NCBI RefSeq assembly: GCF_001750145.1
Contig: NZ_CP015732.1
Coordinates: 3,782,001-3,846,000 of the forward strand
Reading direction: 5' to 3'
Source of the DNA: Arthrobacter sp. U41
GTDB lineage: Bacteria; Actinomycetota; Actinomycetes; Actinomycetales; Micrococcaceae
Length of the DNA: 64,000 nucleotides
Position numbers and translations under genes: made by a program. Each line of letters opens with the position of its first letter. The stretch's first letter is position 1. This document shows positions 9,013 to 17,803 of the stretch, piece after piece. The notes under the pieces were generated by a model. That model was not told the DNA's origin, searched no databases, and worked only from the letters and a program-made list of their open reading frames with translations.

Positions 9013-9653
9013 GCAGGCCCGCGGGCGGGCTGCGGATCGACCGGCTTATCACCTCGGGCACCTTCTCGCTCGACGGCGGCACCTGGGACGTCGACAACAA
9101 CGTCTGGATCGTGGGCAACGACGCCGAATGCATCGTGATCGACCCGGCGCACGACGCCGCCGCGGTCGAGGCGGCCGTCGCGGGCCGGACCGTGAAGGCG
9201 ATCCTGCTGACCCACGGCCACGATGACCACATCGCCGCCGTCGGCGAGTTCCGCGGCCGGGTCAACGCCCCGGTCTATCTCAACCGCGAGGACTGGATGC
9301 TCTGGAAGCGTGTGTTCCCCGGAACCGAACCGGATCACGCGATCGAGGACGGGGACACCTTCGACGTTGCCGGCGCACGGCTCGTGGCGCTGCACACCCC
9401 GGGACATTCCCCTGGCTCCATGTGCTTCTCGCTGCCGGGCGAAGGCACCGTCTTCAGCGGCGACACCCTGTTCCAGGGTGGTCCGGGCGCCACCGGACGG
9501 TCCTACAGCGACTTCCCCACCATCATCGAGTCCATCAGGGGCAGGCTGCTGACGCTCCCGGCGGATACCGTGGTGCGGACCGGTCACGGCGGCCCGACGA
9601 CGGTCGGCGCCGAAGCACCGCAGCTTGAGGACTGGATCGCCCGGGGCCACTAG
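9009..9653 (+). CDS. MBL-fold metallo-hydrolase, partner of MscR
   Basis: A 214-aa metallo-beta-lactamase-fold hydrolase with the metal motif THGHDDH, the later His in [10 protein letters not shown] and Asp in FSGDTLF. GTG start overlapping the mscR stop by 4 bp, so the two are co-translated. Context suggests it hydrolyses S-formylmycothiol, the product of MscR, to formate and mycothiol. That role is inferred; glyoxalase II-like activity is the alternative. Confidence 0.87.
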   Translation: MSRPAGGLRIDRLITSGTFSLDGGTWDVDNNVWIVGNDAECIVIDPAHDAAAVEAAVAGRTVKAILLTHGHDDHIAAVGEFRGRVNAPVYLNREDWMLWKRVFPGTEPDHAIEDGDTFDVAGARLVALHTPGHSPGSMCFSLPGEGTVFSGDTLFQGGPGATGRSYSDFPTIIESIRGRLLTLPADTVVRTGHGGPTTVGAEAPQLEDWIARGH

Positions 9654-9669
9654 CACCGGGGCACCGGCC

Positions 9670-10419
9670 TCAGTCCAGCAGGCTGCCGAAATCGCCGTAG
9701 CCCAGGGCGGCGTAGCGGGCGTAGGTGCCGATCACGGCGTCCTCGATGGCGTCCACGTCCAGGTGCGGGACGAGGTCGTTGACGGCGCCGGCTGTGGCCG
9801 GGTCCCAGTCCAGGCCCAGGGCGGCGTAACTGGCCTCCAGCACCGCGCGGATCGGGGCCGAGTTCTCCACCACGATGACCGAGCTGAACAGCCAGCCTCC
9901 GGCCACCACACGCTGGGCCGTGCCGATGAGCTTGAGCTGGTGCAGTGGAAACTCCGGATCCTGGCCGTGGACGCTGAATTCACCGGGGCAGTATTCACCG
10001 GGGATCTCCCCCACCGCGGCGTCCACGCCGGCGCTCCGCAGCGCGGCGGCCAGCAGTTCGCCGAAGAAGGAGAAGCGTCCCTTGGCCCCGGCGATCGCAT
10101 CCGTGTCCGGTTCCAGGTGGTCGATCACCAGGGTCCCCTCGTGGTAGGCGGCGGCGCGACCCCCGGCCTTGCGGATCAGCGGTTCAAAGCCGAGCTCGCG
10201 GCAGGCCTGCGCCGCGGCGTCGAAGCCCGGCAGATGCGTGTCCCGCTGTCCGAAGGCCACGGTGGGCGCCGGGCGGTAGAGCCGGAGCATCGGCCCGACC
10301 TCGCCGGTTTTGACCTTCCGCAGCAGTTCGAGCGCGAGGTCCAGGTCCGCGGCGGCGCCCAGGGATTTCTCCTGCCGGAAAATCGTCAGCGTCCGTGGTG
10401 CGCCCGCGGCCTCCGGCAT
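9670..10419 (-). CDS. Lipoate-protein ligase A family protein
   Basis: A 249-aa protein of the biotin/lipoate ligase (BPL_LplA_LipB) fold. The family's nucleotide/lipoyl loop appears as RKAGGRAAAYHEGTLVIDH, with Gly-Arg instead of the more usual RRxSGGGAV. Also seen are LYRPAPTVAFGQRD near the N-terminus and PGEYCPGEFSV, resembling PNDxx substrate loops. The start at 10419 is preferred because AAGGGAG lies 9 bp upstream; further in-frame starts would run into the divergent gene. Whether it transfers lipoate, octanoate or another acyl group cannot be decided. Confidence 0.8.
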   Translation of the reverse strand: MPEAAGAPRTLTIFRQEKSLGAAADLDLALELLRKVKTGEVGPMLRLYRPAPTVAFGQRDTHLPGFDAAAQACRELGFEPLIRKAGGRAAAYHEGTLVIDHLEPDTDAIAGAKGRFSFFGELLAAALRSAGVDAAVGEIPGEYCPGEFSVHGQDPEFPLHQLKLIGTAQRVVAGGWLFSSVIVVENSAPIRAVLEASYAALGLDWDPATAGAVNDLVPHLDVDAIEDAVIGTYARYAALGYGDFGSLLD

Positions 10420-10424
10420 CTTGT

Positions 10425-10430
10425 TATGCT
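10425..10430 (+). promoter_or_regulatory. -10 element for a probable leaderless transcript
   Basis: TATGCT lies 5 bp before the ATG at 10436, so transcription would begin at or next to the start codon. No convincing ribosome site precedes this ATG on the plus strand. Confidence 0.5.
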
Positions 10431-10435
10431 CCCTT

Positions 10436-10819
10436 ATGGTCATCTTGCAGTTCCTCGTCGTAGCCGCCGCGTTCGCCGTCATCGATTCCGTCTGGCTCAA
10501 GTCGATGAGCAAGTTCTACCGGAACCATCTGGGCCACCTCATGGCGGACAAACCCAATCTAGGGTACGCCGTCGCCTTCTACGTCCTGTACATCGCAGGG
10601 ATCGTCTTCTTCGCCCTCCAGCCGGCGCTCGACGGCGGCAGCTGGCTCACGGCGCTCGGTTACGGCGCGGCGCTGGGCACCTTCGCCTACGCCACCTACG
10701 ACCTCACCAACGCCGCAACCCTGAAGAACTGGCCGCTGGTCATCGTGGTGGCGGACATCGCCTGGGGCGCGGTGCTGACCGGCCTGGCCACCGTCGTCGG
10801 CTGGCTGGTCTTCCACTAG
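10436..10819 (+). CDS. DUF2177 family membrane protein
   Basis: A 127-aa integral membrane protein with about four hydrophobic segments (VILQFLVVAAAFAVIDSVWL, then around residues 44-60, 70-90 and 100-125). The family signature DSVWLKS...FYRNHLGHLM near the N-terminus and ATYDLTNAATLKNWPL in the middle match DUF2177. Function unknown. Probably leaderless and divergent from the lipoate-ligase-like gene, with 16 bp between the start codons. Confidence 0.8.
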   Translation: MVILQFLVVAAAFAVIDSVWLKSMSKFYRNHLGHLMADKPNLGYAVAFYVLYIAGIVFFALQPALDGGSWLTALGYGAALGTFAYATYDLTNAATLKNWPLVIVVADIAWGAVLTGLATVVGWLVFH

Positions 10820-10898
10820 CGAGCCGTCCGCCGGAACCCGCCGCGGCACCGCCGGGCACCGCCTGCGGCGCCGGCCGGGTCCCGGGGTTTCCGGTGCG

Positions 10899-11702
10899 TC
10901 AGGACTTCCGGAGCGTCAGGATCTGCTCGGCCCGGCCGAACGGGCCCTTGAGGTCGTGCAGCACGGTCGAGGTCAGTCCAATCCCGTCCGTGCCGAAGGA
11001 AACCTCGTTGTCCAGCCCGAGCCAGTCCCCTTCGGGGAGCCGGTACATGTGGACCTGGAGGTCCAGGTTGGGGAAGGCGTAGCTGCCTTTGCCCGGCGGG
11101 ACCCGCGCCGCGATCCCGTTGGCCGTGTCCACCAGGCCGACCAGCCGGGCGAGGTCACTGCTGTCCTTGCGGTCCGTCAGCGGGTGTCCGGTGCGCAGCC
11201 ACACCGTGCCCGAGCCGGCCCGGTGCCCGTCGGCAATCCTCATCGTCAATGATGCGATGTAGCCGCCCGGCCAGACGGTCGAGGCGTCGTAGGGTGCGCA
11301 CTCCTCCGGCGCGGGAATCCCTGGATCCTCAAAGGCCGCGATGGCCGAGGTGTCGGAGGTGGCCATCCGCCAGGCCGTGGCGCGGATCGCGGTGCGGCCG
11401 CCGGCGACCAGTTCGGCCTGCACCAGCTCGATCGTCCTGCCGGGACGGAGGGTGGTGGTCACAACCTCGAACTCACCGCCGGGAATCAGACCGAGAATCT
11501 CATAGCTGAGGCGCGCCATCCGCATATCATCGCGCGGTTCATGCCGGTCCAGGCAGTCGGCCATGATGCCGGAGGCGGGGGCCATGTGCTGCTCGTGCAC
11601 GTTCCAGGCCCCCTGGGCGTGGATGGTGGAGCGGAAACGCCCGCCGCCCAATACCTCGTAGTAGAAATCGCCCTCGGCAAGCACCGGTAGTTCAGCGGTC
11701 AA
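10899..11702 (-). CDS. Thioesterase family protein (double hot-dog, TesB-like)
   Basis: About 267 aa. Two hot-dog halves can be recognised: the first around FYYEVLGGGRFRSTIHAQGAWNV and MARLSYEIL, the second around YDASTVWPGGYIASLTMRIADG and WLRTGHPLTD. Such proteins hydrolyse acyl-CoA esters; the substrate is unknown. The start is set at TTG 11702 because AAAGGG lies just upstream; an upstream in-frame Met at 11741 has no ribosome site. No partner gene is adjacent. Confidence 0.75.
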   Translation of the reverse strand: MTAELPVLAEGDFYYEVLGGGRFRSTIHAQGAWNVHEQHMAPASGIMADCLDRHEPRDDMRMARLSYEILGLIPGGEFEVVTTTLRPGRTIELVQAELVAGGRTAIRATAWRMATSDTSAIAAFEDPGIPAPEECAPYDASTVWPGGYIASLTMRIADGHRAGSGTVWLRTGHPLTDRKDSSDLARLVGLVDTANGIAARVPPGKGSYAFPNLDLQVHMYRLPEGDWLGLDNEVSFGTDGIGLTSTVLHDLKGPFGRAEQILTLRKS

Positions 11703-11795
11703 CGTCTGCCCTTTCGCGTGGCTGGTAGTCCCAGAACACACTATCGCTTCACAGCTTCCGCTGTACCGGCTCGGGAGGTCGCCGCGCGCTACGGT

Positions 11796-12080
11796 TCAGG
11801 CCTCGACGCGGACGCCCCGCCAGAAGGCCACGTGGTCTTTGATGTGCCCGGCGTCGGACTTCGGCTCAGCGTAGAACCACGCCGCATCCTGGTTCCGCCG
11901 GCCGTCGACCACCAGGCTGTAATAGCCCGCCCGGCCCTTCCAGTGGCAGACACTGCTGTGGCTGCTGTCCTCGAGGTACTCGGAATTCACCGAGGAACGG
12001 GGAAAATAATGGTTTCCCTCCACCATGACGGTGTTGTCACTCTCCGCGATGACCGCGCCGTTCCACATTGCCTTTGCCAT
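11796..12080 (-). CDS. DUF427 domain-containing protein
   Basis: A 94-aa protein with the DUF427 pattern: MAKAMWNGAVIAESDNTVMVEGNHYFP at the N-terminus, SVCHWKGRAGYYS in the middle, and AAWFYAEP...IKDHVAFWRG near the end. This compact beta fold is common in actinobacteria; its biochemical function is not established. Confidence 0.88.
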   Translation of the reverse strand: MAKAMWNGAVIAESDNTVMVEGNHYFPRSSVNSEYLEDSSHSSVCHWKGRAGYYSLVVDGRRNQDAAWFYAEPKSDAGHIKDHVAFWRGVRVEA

Positions 12081-12296
12081 GATGATGTCTCCTGCTCGTA
12101 GCCGGGAAGTGCATTACGACGGCGGCCGCGGCCGCGCGTTACCCGCCCAACGTCCGGGAACACCCATTGATTCCGATTTCCTCCCGGCCGGGCCCGTTTT
12201 CGCCGCCGGACCCGCGGTCTTAGTTCCCCCCGGATTCGCTGGACTGGGTAGACTCAGAACCAGACTTTCCGCGACTACCACCGAAGAGGTGCTCCC

Positions 12297-13010
12297 CTGA
12301 TTCGAGTCATCAGCTACAACCTGCGCAAGCACCATGCCAGCGGTGAACTGGCTGCGCTGGCCCGAGATTTTGAGATTGATGCGCTGTGCCTTCAGGAGTG
12401 CGACACCAACGACCTTCCGGACACCATTGGCGATCTCCACCTTGCCGACGCCACCAAGGGCAACCGGCTGGGCCTGGCGATCTATTACCGCATGGACCGG
12501 TTCACGGCCTACGAAACCAAGACGTTCGCCCTGAAGAAGTCCCTGCATGACCGCATCCTGTCCCCCGCCCACGAGCGGCTCATCGGAACCCGGGTGATCG
12601 ATAACGAGACGGACCACGACCTGGTCATCGCTTCCTTCCACGCGGCCCCCCTCACGGCGTCGAACTCACTGCGCCGGAACCAGATCCACGCCGCTCACGC
12701 TGAACTGCTGAGCATGGGCGGCGGCCTCATGACCCTGATGGTCGGTGACTTCAACTATCCGTTCTTCACCGAGTACCTCACCCAACAGATGAAGGACGCA
12801 GGCTACGACCTGACCCTCAGCGACCGCCGGACCTACACGCGGTACAAGGTCTTCAAGGGCCACTTCGACTTCGCCACCTCGCAGGGCCTCAACATCGAGA
12901 GTGTCGAAACGCTACCGCGTGGCGCCTCCGACCACCTCCCCATCCTTATTTCGGCGGAGTACGGCCAGGACGCTCCGGCGGCCGACGGCTCCGCCTCCCC
13001 TGCTGCGTAG
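12297..13010 (+). CDS. Endonuclease/exonuclease/phosphatase (EEP) family protein with non-standard start
   Basis: About 237 aa of an EEP-fold hydrolase. It begins IRVISYNLRKHHASGE, matching the family's first strand with Asn. Then comes LCLQECD, with the metal-binding Glu, then HAAPLTASNSLRRNQI, VGDFNYPF, and a final GASDHLPILI with the catalytic Asp-His. The frame is open from a TAG at 12249 and contains no ATG, GTG or TTG until codon 66, which lies inside the domain. The best start is CTG 12297 (then ATT), about 8 bp after AGAGG. The substrate is unknown. Confidence 0.82.
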   Translation: MIRVISYNLRKHHASGELAALARDFEIDALCLQECDTNDLPDTIGDLHLADATKGNRLGLAIYYRMDRFTAYETKTFALKKSLHDRILSPAHERLIGTRVIDNETDHDLVIASFHAAPLTASNSLRRNQIHAAHAELLSMGGGLMTLMVGDFNYPFFTEYLTQQMKDAGYDLTLSDRRTYTRYKVFKGHFDFATSQGLNIESVETLPRGASDHLPILISAEYGQDAPAADGSASPAA

Positions 13011-13022
13011 CCCGGGGCCCCG

Positions 13023-14717
13023 GTGCGCGGAACGAGGGCACTGAGACTCCCGCCCGGCCTCAGGATGATGCGGGACTATGAACGCCCCTGGCTGAAATCC
13101 GATCTGGCCGCCGGCGCCGCCCTCAGCGCGTTCCTCATTCCGGCCGGCATGGCCTATGCCGAAGCCGCCGGGCTGCCGGCCGTCACCGGCCTGTACGCCT
13201 CGATCATCCCGTTGCTCGCCTACGCCGTCTTCGGGCCCTCCCGGGTGTTGATCATCGGCCCGGATTCCAGCCTGGCCCCGATGATCGCCGCCGCCATCCT
13301 GCCTCTTGCCGGCAAGGATCCGGACCATGCGGTGGCCCTCGCCGGCCTGCTGGCGCTGCTGATCGGCGGCCTTCTCCTGGCCGGCAGGGTCTTCAAACTG
13401 GGGTTCGTCACGGGGCTGCTGTCCAAACCCATCCGCGTTGGCTACCTCAACGGAATCGCCATTGTCATCATGCTGAGCCAGCTGCCCAAGCTGCTCGGCA
13501 TCCCGGGCACGGGCGGCTCGCTGGTCAACACCGCCGCCGGCACGGCACAGGCGGTGGCCCAGGGAGCCACCAATCCTTTGGCGTTGCTGTTCGGTGCCGG
13601 CACCATCGCCGTGATCGTGGCCTGCCGCTTCCTGCCGTGGAAGCTCCCCGGCGTGCTGATCGCCGTTGTGGCAGCCACGGCGGCGACGGCTGCCCTGAAC
13701 CTCACCGCCGCCCTTCCCACCGTAGGTGCCCTGCCCCACGGCCTGCCCGCGCCCGCCCTCGGCGGAATCAGCCTGGAGGACGTCATTGCCCTGCTCGGCC
13801 CGGCGGCCGGCATCGCCCTGATTGCCTTTGCCGACACCTCGGTGCTCTCCAAGAGCTTCGCCGCCCGGAGCGGGGTGCGGGTCGACGGGAACGAGGAGAT
13901 GGGCGCCATCGGCGTTGCAAACGTGGCCAGCGGCCTCTTTGGCGGTTTTCCGATCTCCGGCAGCACGTCGCGCACACCGATCGCCGTCGAGGCCGGAGCC
14001 AAGAGCCCCCTGAGCGGGGCCGTTGCCGCCGCCTTTGTGGTGCTGTTCATGATCCTGGCGCCCGGGCTGACGATGTTCCTGCCCTCCAGCGTGCTGGCGG
14101 GCGTTGTGATGGTTGCGGCGGCGTCCATCCTTGACGTGAAAACGCTCTTCCGGCTGCTCAGGATGAGCCGCACGGAGGCCGCCCTGCTGGTAGCCACCTT
14201 CCTGGGGGTCGCGTTTGTGGGTGTGCTCGAAGGCATCGTGGTCGCCATCAGCCTGTCCCTGATCGCCTTTGTGCTCCGCGCCCTGGACCCGTACCGCACC
14301 GAACTGGGCAGCGTGGGAGACATCCCCGGCTACCACGACCTGAGCCGGCACCCCGAGGGCCAGCGCGTCCCCGGGCTCGTGATCGCACGCTTCGACGCCC
14401 CGCTGTTCTTCGCCAACGGCGCCGTCTTCACCGAACACATCAGGACGCTCGTGGCCAACGCCCCGGAACCGGTGCGGTGGGTCATTGTGGCATCGGAGGC
14501 CATCACCGGTCTGGACACCACCGCGCTGGATGACCTCGTGGCCCTCGACGATGAACTGGCCAAACACGGCATTAATCTCGTCTTCGCCGAGATGAAAGGA
14601 CCCATCAAGGACCGCCTGATCCGGTTCGGCGTCAGCAGCCGGTTTGGCCCGGACCACTTCTTCCCCACCGTCAACAACGCGGTGAGGCACTACAAGAGGA
14701 CCTTCGACCTGGCGTAA
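13023..14717 (+). CDS. SulP family inorganic anion transporter with STAS domain
   Basis: A 564-aa SLC26/SulP-type membrane transporter for anions such as sulfate or bicarbonate. The N-terminal transport domain has many membrane segments (about residues 28-425). It includes the family stretch AALSAFLIPAGMAYAEAAGLP and, further on, NVASGLFGGFPISGSTSRTP. The C-terminal STAS domain (about residues 440-560) shows VPGLVIARFDAPLFFANG and SEAITGLDTTALDDL. The start is GTG 13023, 12 bp after the EEP stop, so co-transcription is likely. The anion cannot be named. Confidence 0.9.
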   Translation: MRGTRALRLPPGLRMMRDYERPWLKSDLAAGAALSAFLIPAGMAYAEAAGLPAVTGLYASIIPLLAYAVFGPSRVLIIGPDSSLAPMIAAAILPLAGKDPDHAVALAGLLALLIGGLLLAGRVFKLGFVTGLLSKPIRVGYLNGIAIVIMLSQLPKLLGIPGTGGSLVNTAAGTAQAVAQGATNPLALLFGAGTIAVIVACRFLPWKLPGVLIAVVAATAATAALNLTAALPTVGALPHGLPAPALGGISLEDVIALLGPAAGIALIAFADTSVLSKSFAARSGVRVDGNEEMGAIGVANVASGLFGGFPISGSTSRTPIAVEAGAKSPLSGAVAAAFVVLFMILAPGLTMFLPSSVLAGVVMVAAASILDVKTLFRLLRMSRTEAALLVATFLGVAFVGVLEGIVVAISLSLIAFVLRALDPYRTELGSVGDIPGYHDLSRHPEGQRVPGLVIARFDAPLFFANGAVFTEHIRTLVANAPEPVRWVIVASEAITGLDTTALDDLVALDDELAKHGINLVFAEMKGPIKDRLIRFGVSSRFGPDHFFPTVNNAVRHYKRTFDLA

Positions 14718-14734
14718 CGGCAGCGTCCGGCACC

Positions 14735-16405
14735 TCAGCCCAGCAGCGGAATCACGTCGATCCTGCCGTCCGGGCTGACCGTCACGACCACCCGGGTGCC
14801 GGTGACCCCCTCCAGTTCCCCCGCCAGCCGGCCGGCCAGCTGGCCGTCTTCGGCAGCCGGGCCAGCCCCGACGTCGGCCCGTCTCCAAACGGTCACGCCG
14901 GCCCCGGTGACGTCCTCGATGACCCGGTGCAGCGGCGCCGGGTCGGATCCGGTGACCAGGACGACGTGCCCGATGGTCCGCTTCCGGGCAGGTCCGGCGG
15001 CCGCGAGGAGAGCACGCTCGTGGCGCCAGACCGCAAAGTGGTAGCCGGCCACCAGGCCCGTGGCCACGAGCAATCCGAGCGGGGCACGGACCCTCTCCAC
15101 CAGGCTGCCGCCGGAGACGTCTCCCAGGAAGAACTCGAACATCCGGTACCCGATGACCAACAGGGTGATGACGGCTACCACGGCGCTGAGGCCAAACACC
15201 ACGATCAGGTAGACGCGCCGGGCATTCTGCCACGTCCAGGAACCGCCGGCCGGGCCGGGCTGCGCCACGGAGCTGCGCTGGAGCGGCTTCCAGGTGAGCC
15301 ACCAGACCGGGGCGCCGACCAGGAGCGAACTGATGCCGCCGAGCAGGAGCGTGCGCGTCCCGGATCCCACAAATGGGGTGGCGGCCATGGCAAGGGCTGC
15401 GTTGACGATCACGCCGATGCCGGAGGCAGCAGCAACCAGGGCGACGCCGGAGGTCACCAGCCGGCTCCCCTGCCGGATGGTTTCCGAACTCCCGCGCGCC
15501 AGCCCGCGGTGGTACACCCAGACGAGCAAGCCGATGGCGGCGGCGGCGAGCGCCGGAGCCAGGGGCTCCAGCAGCAGGTCCATCGATTCCGTGCGGTCGA
15601 AGGCGAGCCGCAGCAGCACGAACAATGTCAGGCCCGCACCACCGAGTGTCAGCACACCGGCGCCAAGGACGCCGACGGCGATGAGGCCAACGCTGGCGAG
15701 CCCGCCACGAAGTTGCCGGCCGCCGTCGTGCTTCCAGTGCCACCACCACACCATCGCGCCGCCCACGGCCCAGACGAGGGACTGCAGCACGGAAACCCAC
15801 CAGGGCTTTCCCACCGCAGCGGCCGCCAGCGCCCCGCGCAGGGCGGCATCCAGCAGGGTGGACAAGGCGGCGACGGCACCGCTGACTGCCATCACCAGGC
15901 CGATGTAGCTGGCGAGCGCGGTGGAGATGTCAGCGACCTCCCGGGGCCCCTTGCGCGGATGCCTCCACATCCACCGGTGCCACACCCAGACGGCTGCCCA
16001 CACCAGCCCGGAGGCCAGGGACGCGCGCCACTGCAGCGACTGGCCGCCGATCAGCGTGGTCAGGGTACTCAACAGGTTGCTCACCGCCAGAATCAGGGTC
16101 AGCACATACGCGCCGGTCACATACAGGCCCCAGCCCACGGATGCCCGTTCCGTCTCGTCACCCAGCCGCCGCCAGACAACCCACCACAGCAGCGCGGCAA
16201 GGGGTCCGCCGATCAGGGCGAAGGCGAGCGAACGGGCCAGCCCGGTCACGTCGCCCGTCGCCAGTTCGGTGCCCGCCACGAGAAGTCGTTCCAGTAGGCC
16301 GCTGAATCCGATGGCGGCGATGATCACCAGGGCGAAAAGCAGCAGGTACGTGATCACGCGCCGGACGGTCCGCTGGGCCGAGCCCACGGCTGATTCAATA
16401 CTCAT
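14735..16405 (-). CDS. DUF5671 domain-containing membrane protein
   Basis: A 556-aa polytopic membrane protein with repeated units of about four helices, each containing a Trp-rich motif (LLWWVVWRR, AVWVWHRWMWR, MVWWWHWKHD, PVWWLTWKPL) typical of DUF5671. A small soluble C-terminal domain follows (about residues 480-556). The start at 16405 forms TGATG with the upstream stop, a tight coupling; an upstream in-frame Met lies within the neighbouring gene. Function unknown. Confidence 0.83.
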   Translation of the reverse strand: MSIESAVGSAQRTVRRVITYLLLFALVIIAAIGFSGLLERLLVAGTELATGDVTGLARSLAFALIGGPLAALLWWVVWRRLGDETERASVGWGLYVTGAYVLTLILAVSNLLSTLTTLIGGQSLQWRASLASGLVWAAVWVWHRWMWRHPRKGPREVADISTALASYIGLVMAVSGAVAALSTLLDAALRGALAAAAVGKPWWVSVLQSLVWAVGGAMVWWWHWKHDGGRQLRGGLASVGLIAVGVLGAGVLTLGGAGLTLFVLLRLAFDRTESMDLLLEPLAPALAAAAIGLLVWVYHRGLARGSSETIRQGSRLVTSGVALVAAASGIGVIVNAALAMAATPFVGSGTRTLLLGGISSLLVGAPVWWLTWKPLQRSSVAQPGPAGGSWTWQNARRVYLIVVFGLSAVVAVITLLVIGYRMFEFFLGDVSGGSLVERVRAPLGLLVATGLVAGYHFAVWRHERALLAAAGPARKRTIGHVVLVTGSDPAPLHRVIEDVTGAGVTVWRRADVGAGPAAEDGQLAGRLAGELEGVTGTRVVVTVSPDGRIDVIPLLG

Positions 16406-16965
16406 CACTTCACCGCCGTGGGCTGGCAGACCGTCAGTTGCCACGGAGCTCTTTCGATCAGCCATTTGTCCCCTGTCTTCACCAGGTCGAAGGCGTCCTC
16501 CATCTGATACTCAGCGCTTCCAAACGGTCCTCCGCCCTCGGAGACGGTGATCAGCACCCTGACGTCCGCGGATCCAGGGCGCTCGGTCGTGGAGACGAGC
16601 GTGACGCGCAGGTTCTCCCCTCCCGACCGTGGCATCTCTTTGATGCAGCCGGCCTTGGCGGCGTCAGTCAGGTAGGCCGCCGCGGCCGTCTCGTCGCCTG
16701 CGATCACGGCGGCGGAGTAGCGCTGGACCACCCCGGCGGGGGTGGCCTCGTCCAGCGGCGCGGGCTCTCCCCGGGTGAACACCACGATCAGGGCGACAAT
16801 CACCAGCACGGCAATGGCGGCGATTATGGCGAGCAGGGTCCGTTCCGGCCTGTGCAGCGTGGCGGCCGGTTCTTTCGTCGCCGGTGCGGACGGTTCTGCT
16901 GCGGCCGGTTTTGCTTCGTTCGGCTCGGGCTCTTTCGGCCCTGGTTCATTCGGCTCTGGACTCAT
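16405..16965 (-). CDS. Membrane-anchored hypothetical protein with Pro/Glu-rich N-tail
   Basis: A 186-aa protein. Residues 1-40 are Pro, Glu, Lys and Ala rich (MSPEPNEPGPKEPEPNE). One membrane helix follows (about 45-65, LLAIIAAIAVLVIVALIVVF), then a compact extracytoplasmic domain resembling NTF2-like or DUF4878-type folds (ATPAGVVQRYSAAVIAGDETAAAAYLTD ... KWLIE). Its stop overlaps the DUF5671 start by one base, so the two are an operon and may form one membrane complex (inference). Confidence 0.75.
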   Translation of the reverse strand: MSPEPNEPGPKEPEPNEAKPAAAEPSAPATKEPAATLHRPERTLLAIIAAIAVLVIVALIVVFTRGEPAPLDEATPAGVVQRYSAAVIAGDETAAAAYLTDAAKAGCIKEMPRSGGENLRVTLVSTTERPGSADVRVLITVSEGGGPFGSAEYQMEDAFDLVKTGDKWLIERAPWQLTVCQPTAVK

Positions 16966-17007
16966 GTGGTCAGTATGGAGCAGACCGGGAGTGCCGTCAT
17001 GGTGTCT

Positions 17008-17664
17008 TTAGGCCCCAGTGCGCCCTGACCTGCTGTTTCTTCGCCGCCGGAAGCCCCTCACAATGAGCGAGCCGACGACGAGCGCGAGTGCGGAGTACAC
17101 GGCAAAGTTGAGGAAGCGCGAATATTCGTCGATGAGCCGGTACTGCGCCCCGAGCATGGCCCCCAGCCCGATCAGCAGCCCGTTCCAGAGCCCGCTGCCC
17201 GCAACCGTGAACGCGCTGAACGTGCCAAGGTGCATCCTCTGGGCACCTGCCGGCAGCGAGATCAGGCTGCGCACGCCCGGCAGCAGCCTGCCGACGAAGA
17301 CTGCAGACCGGCCGTAGCGGCTGAACCAGCCGGCGGCCTTTTCAAAGTCTTCGCGGTCCATGAGCGGGAGCCTCGACAACCACCGGATCGACCGCTCCAG
17401 TCCCAGCCGCGCCCCGAGCCAATACAGCAGCAGCGCGCCCAGGTAGGCCCCCAGCGTGCTGGTAACCAGCACAAGGGCCAGGTTCATGGTCCCCTGCCGT
17501 GTGAGGAAACCGGCCAGGGGAAGGATGACCTCGCTGGGAATGGGCGGGAAGACGGTCTCCGTCAGGGTGAACAGCCCCACGCCCCACTCGCCGAGCGCGT
17601 CGACGGCGCGCGCGGCAAAACCGACCAGGCCGCCCATCTCGTCGATCGGGGTGGCGGATGTCAT
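17008..17664 (-). CDS. DedA family (VTT domain) membrane protein
   Basis: A 218-aa DedA protein. Family members act in lipid scrambling and membrane homeostasis. Seen are the re-entrant region ETVFPPIPSEVILPLAGFL, the segment LGAYLGALLLYWLGARLG, and the conserved basic motif FVGRLLPGVRSLISLPAG. ATG 17664 (MTSATP) is preferred over GTG 17670. The C-terminus ends in an Arg-rich tail. Confidence 0.9.
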   Translation of the reverse strand: MTSATPIDEMGGLVGFAARAVDALGEWGVGLFTLTETVFPPIPSEVILPLAGFLTRQGTMNLALVLVTSTLGAYLGALLLYWLGARLGLERSIRWLSRLPLMDREDFEKAAGWFSRYGRSAVFVGRLLPGVRSLISLPAGAQRMHLGTFSAFTVAGSGLWNGLLIGLGAMLGAQYRLIDEYSRFLNFAVYSALALVVGSLIVRGFRRRRNSRSGRTGA

Positions 17665-17803
17665 GGCCACCCCGGCCCTTCAGCATCCTCGAGCACTGGT
17701 GCTCCCCTTCCCCGTCAATCGTGGCCAGCCTAACCGAAAACAGGGGCGCCCGGGGCGGCATGGGTTCGTCGACGCCGCCCGCGGCAGGCACTACGCTCGG
17801 GAA

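Noticed and set aside
12912..15800. 962-codon open frame on the minus strand over the SulP gene and DUF5671 region
   Set aside because: Antisense to a clear SulP transporter and of odd composition (His, Gln, Arg, Gly); an effect of high-GC codon bias.
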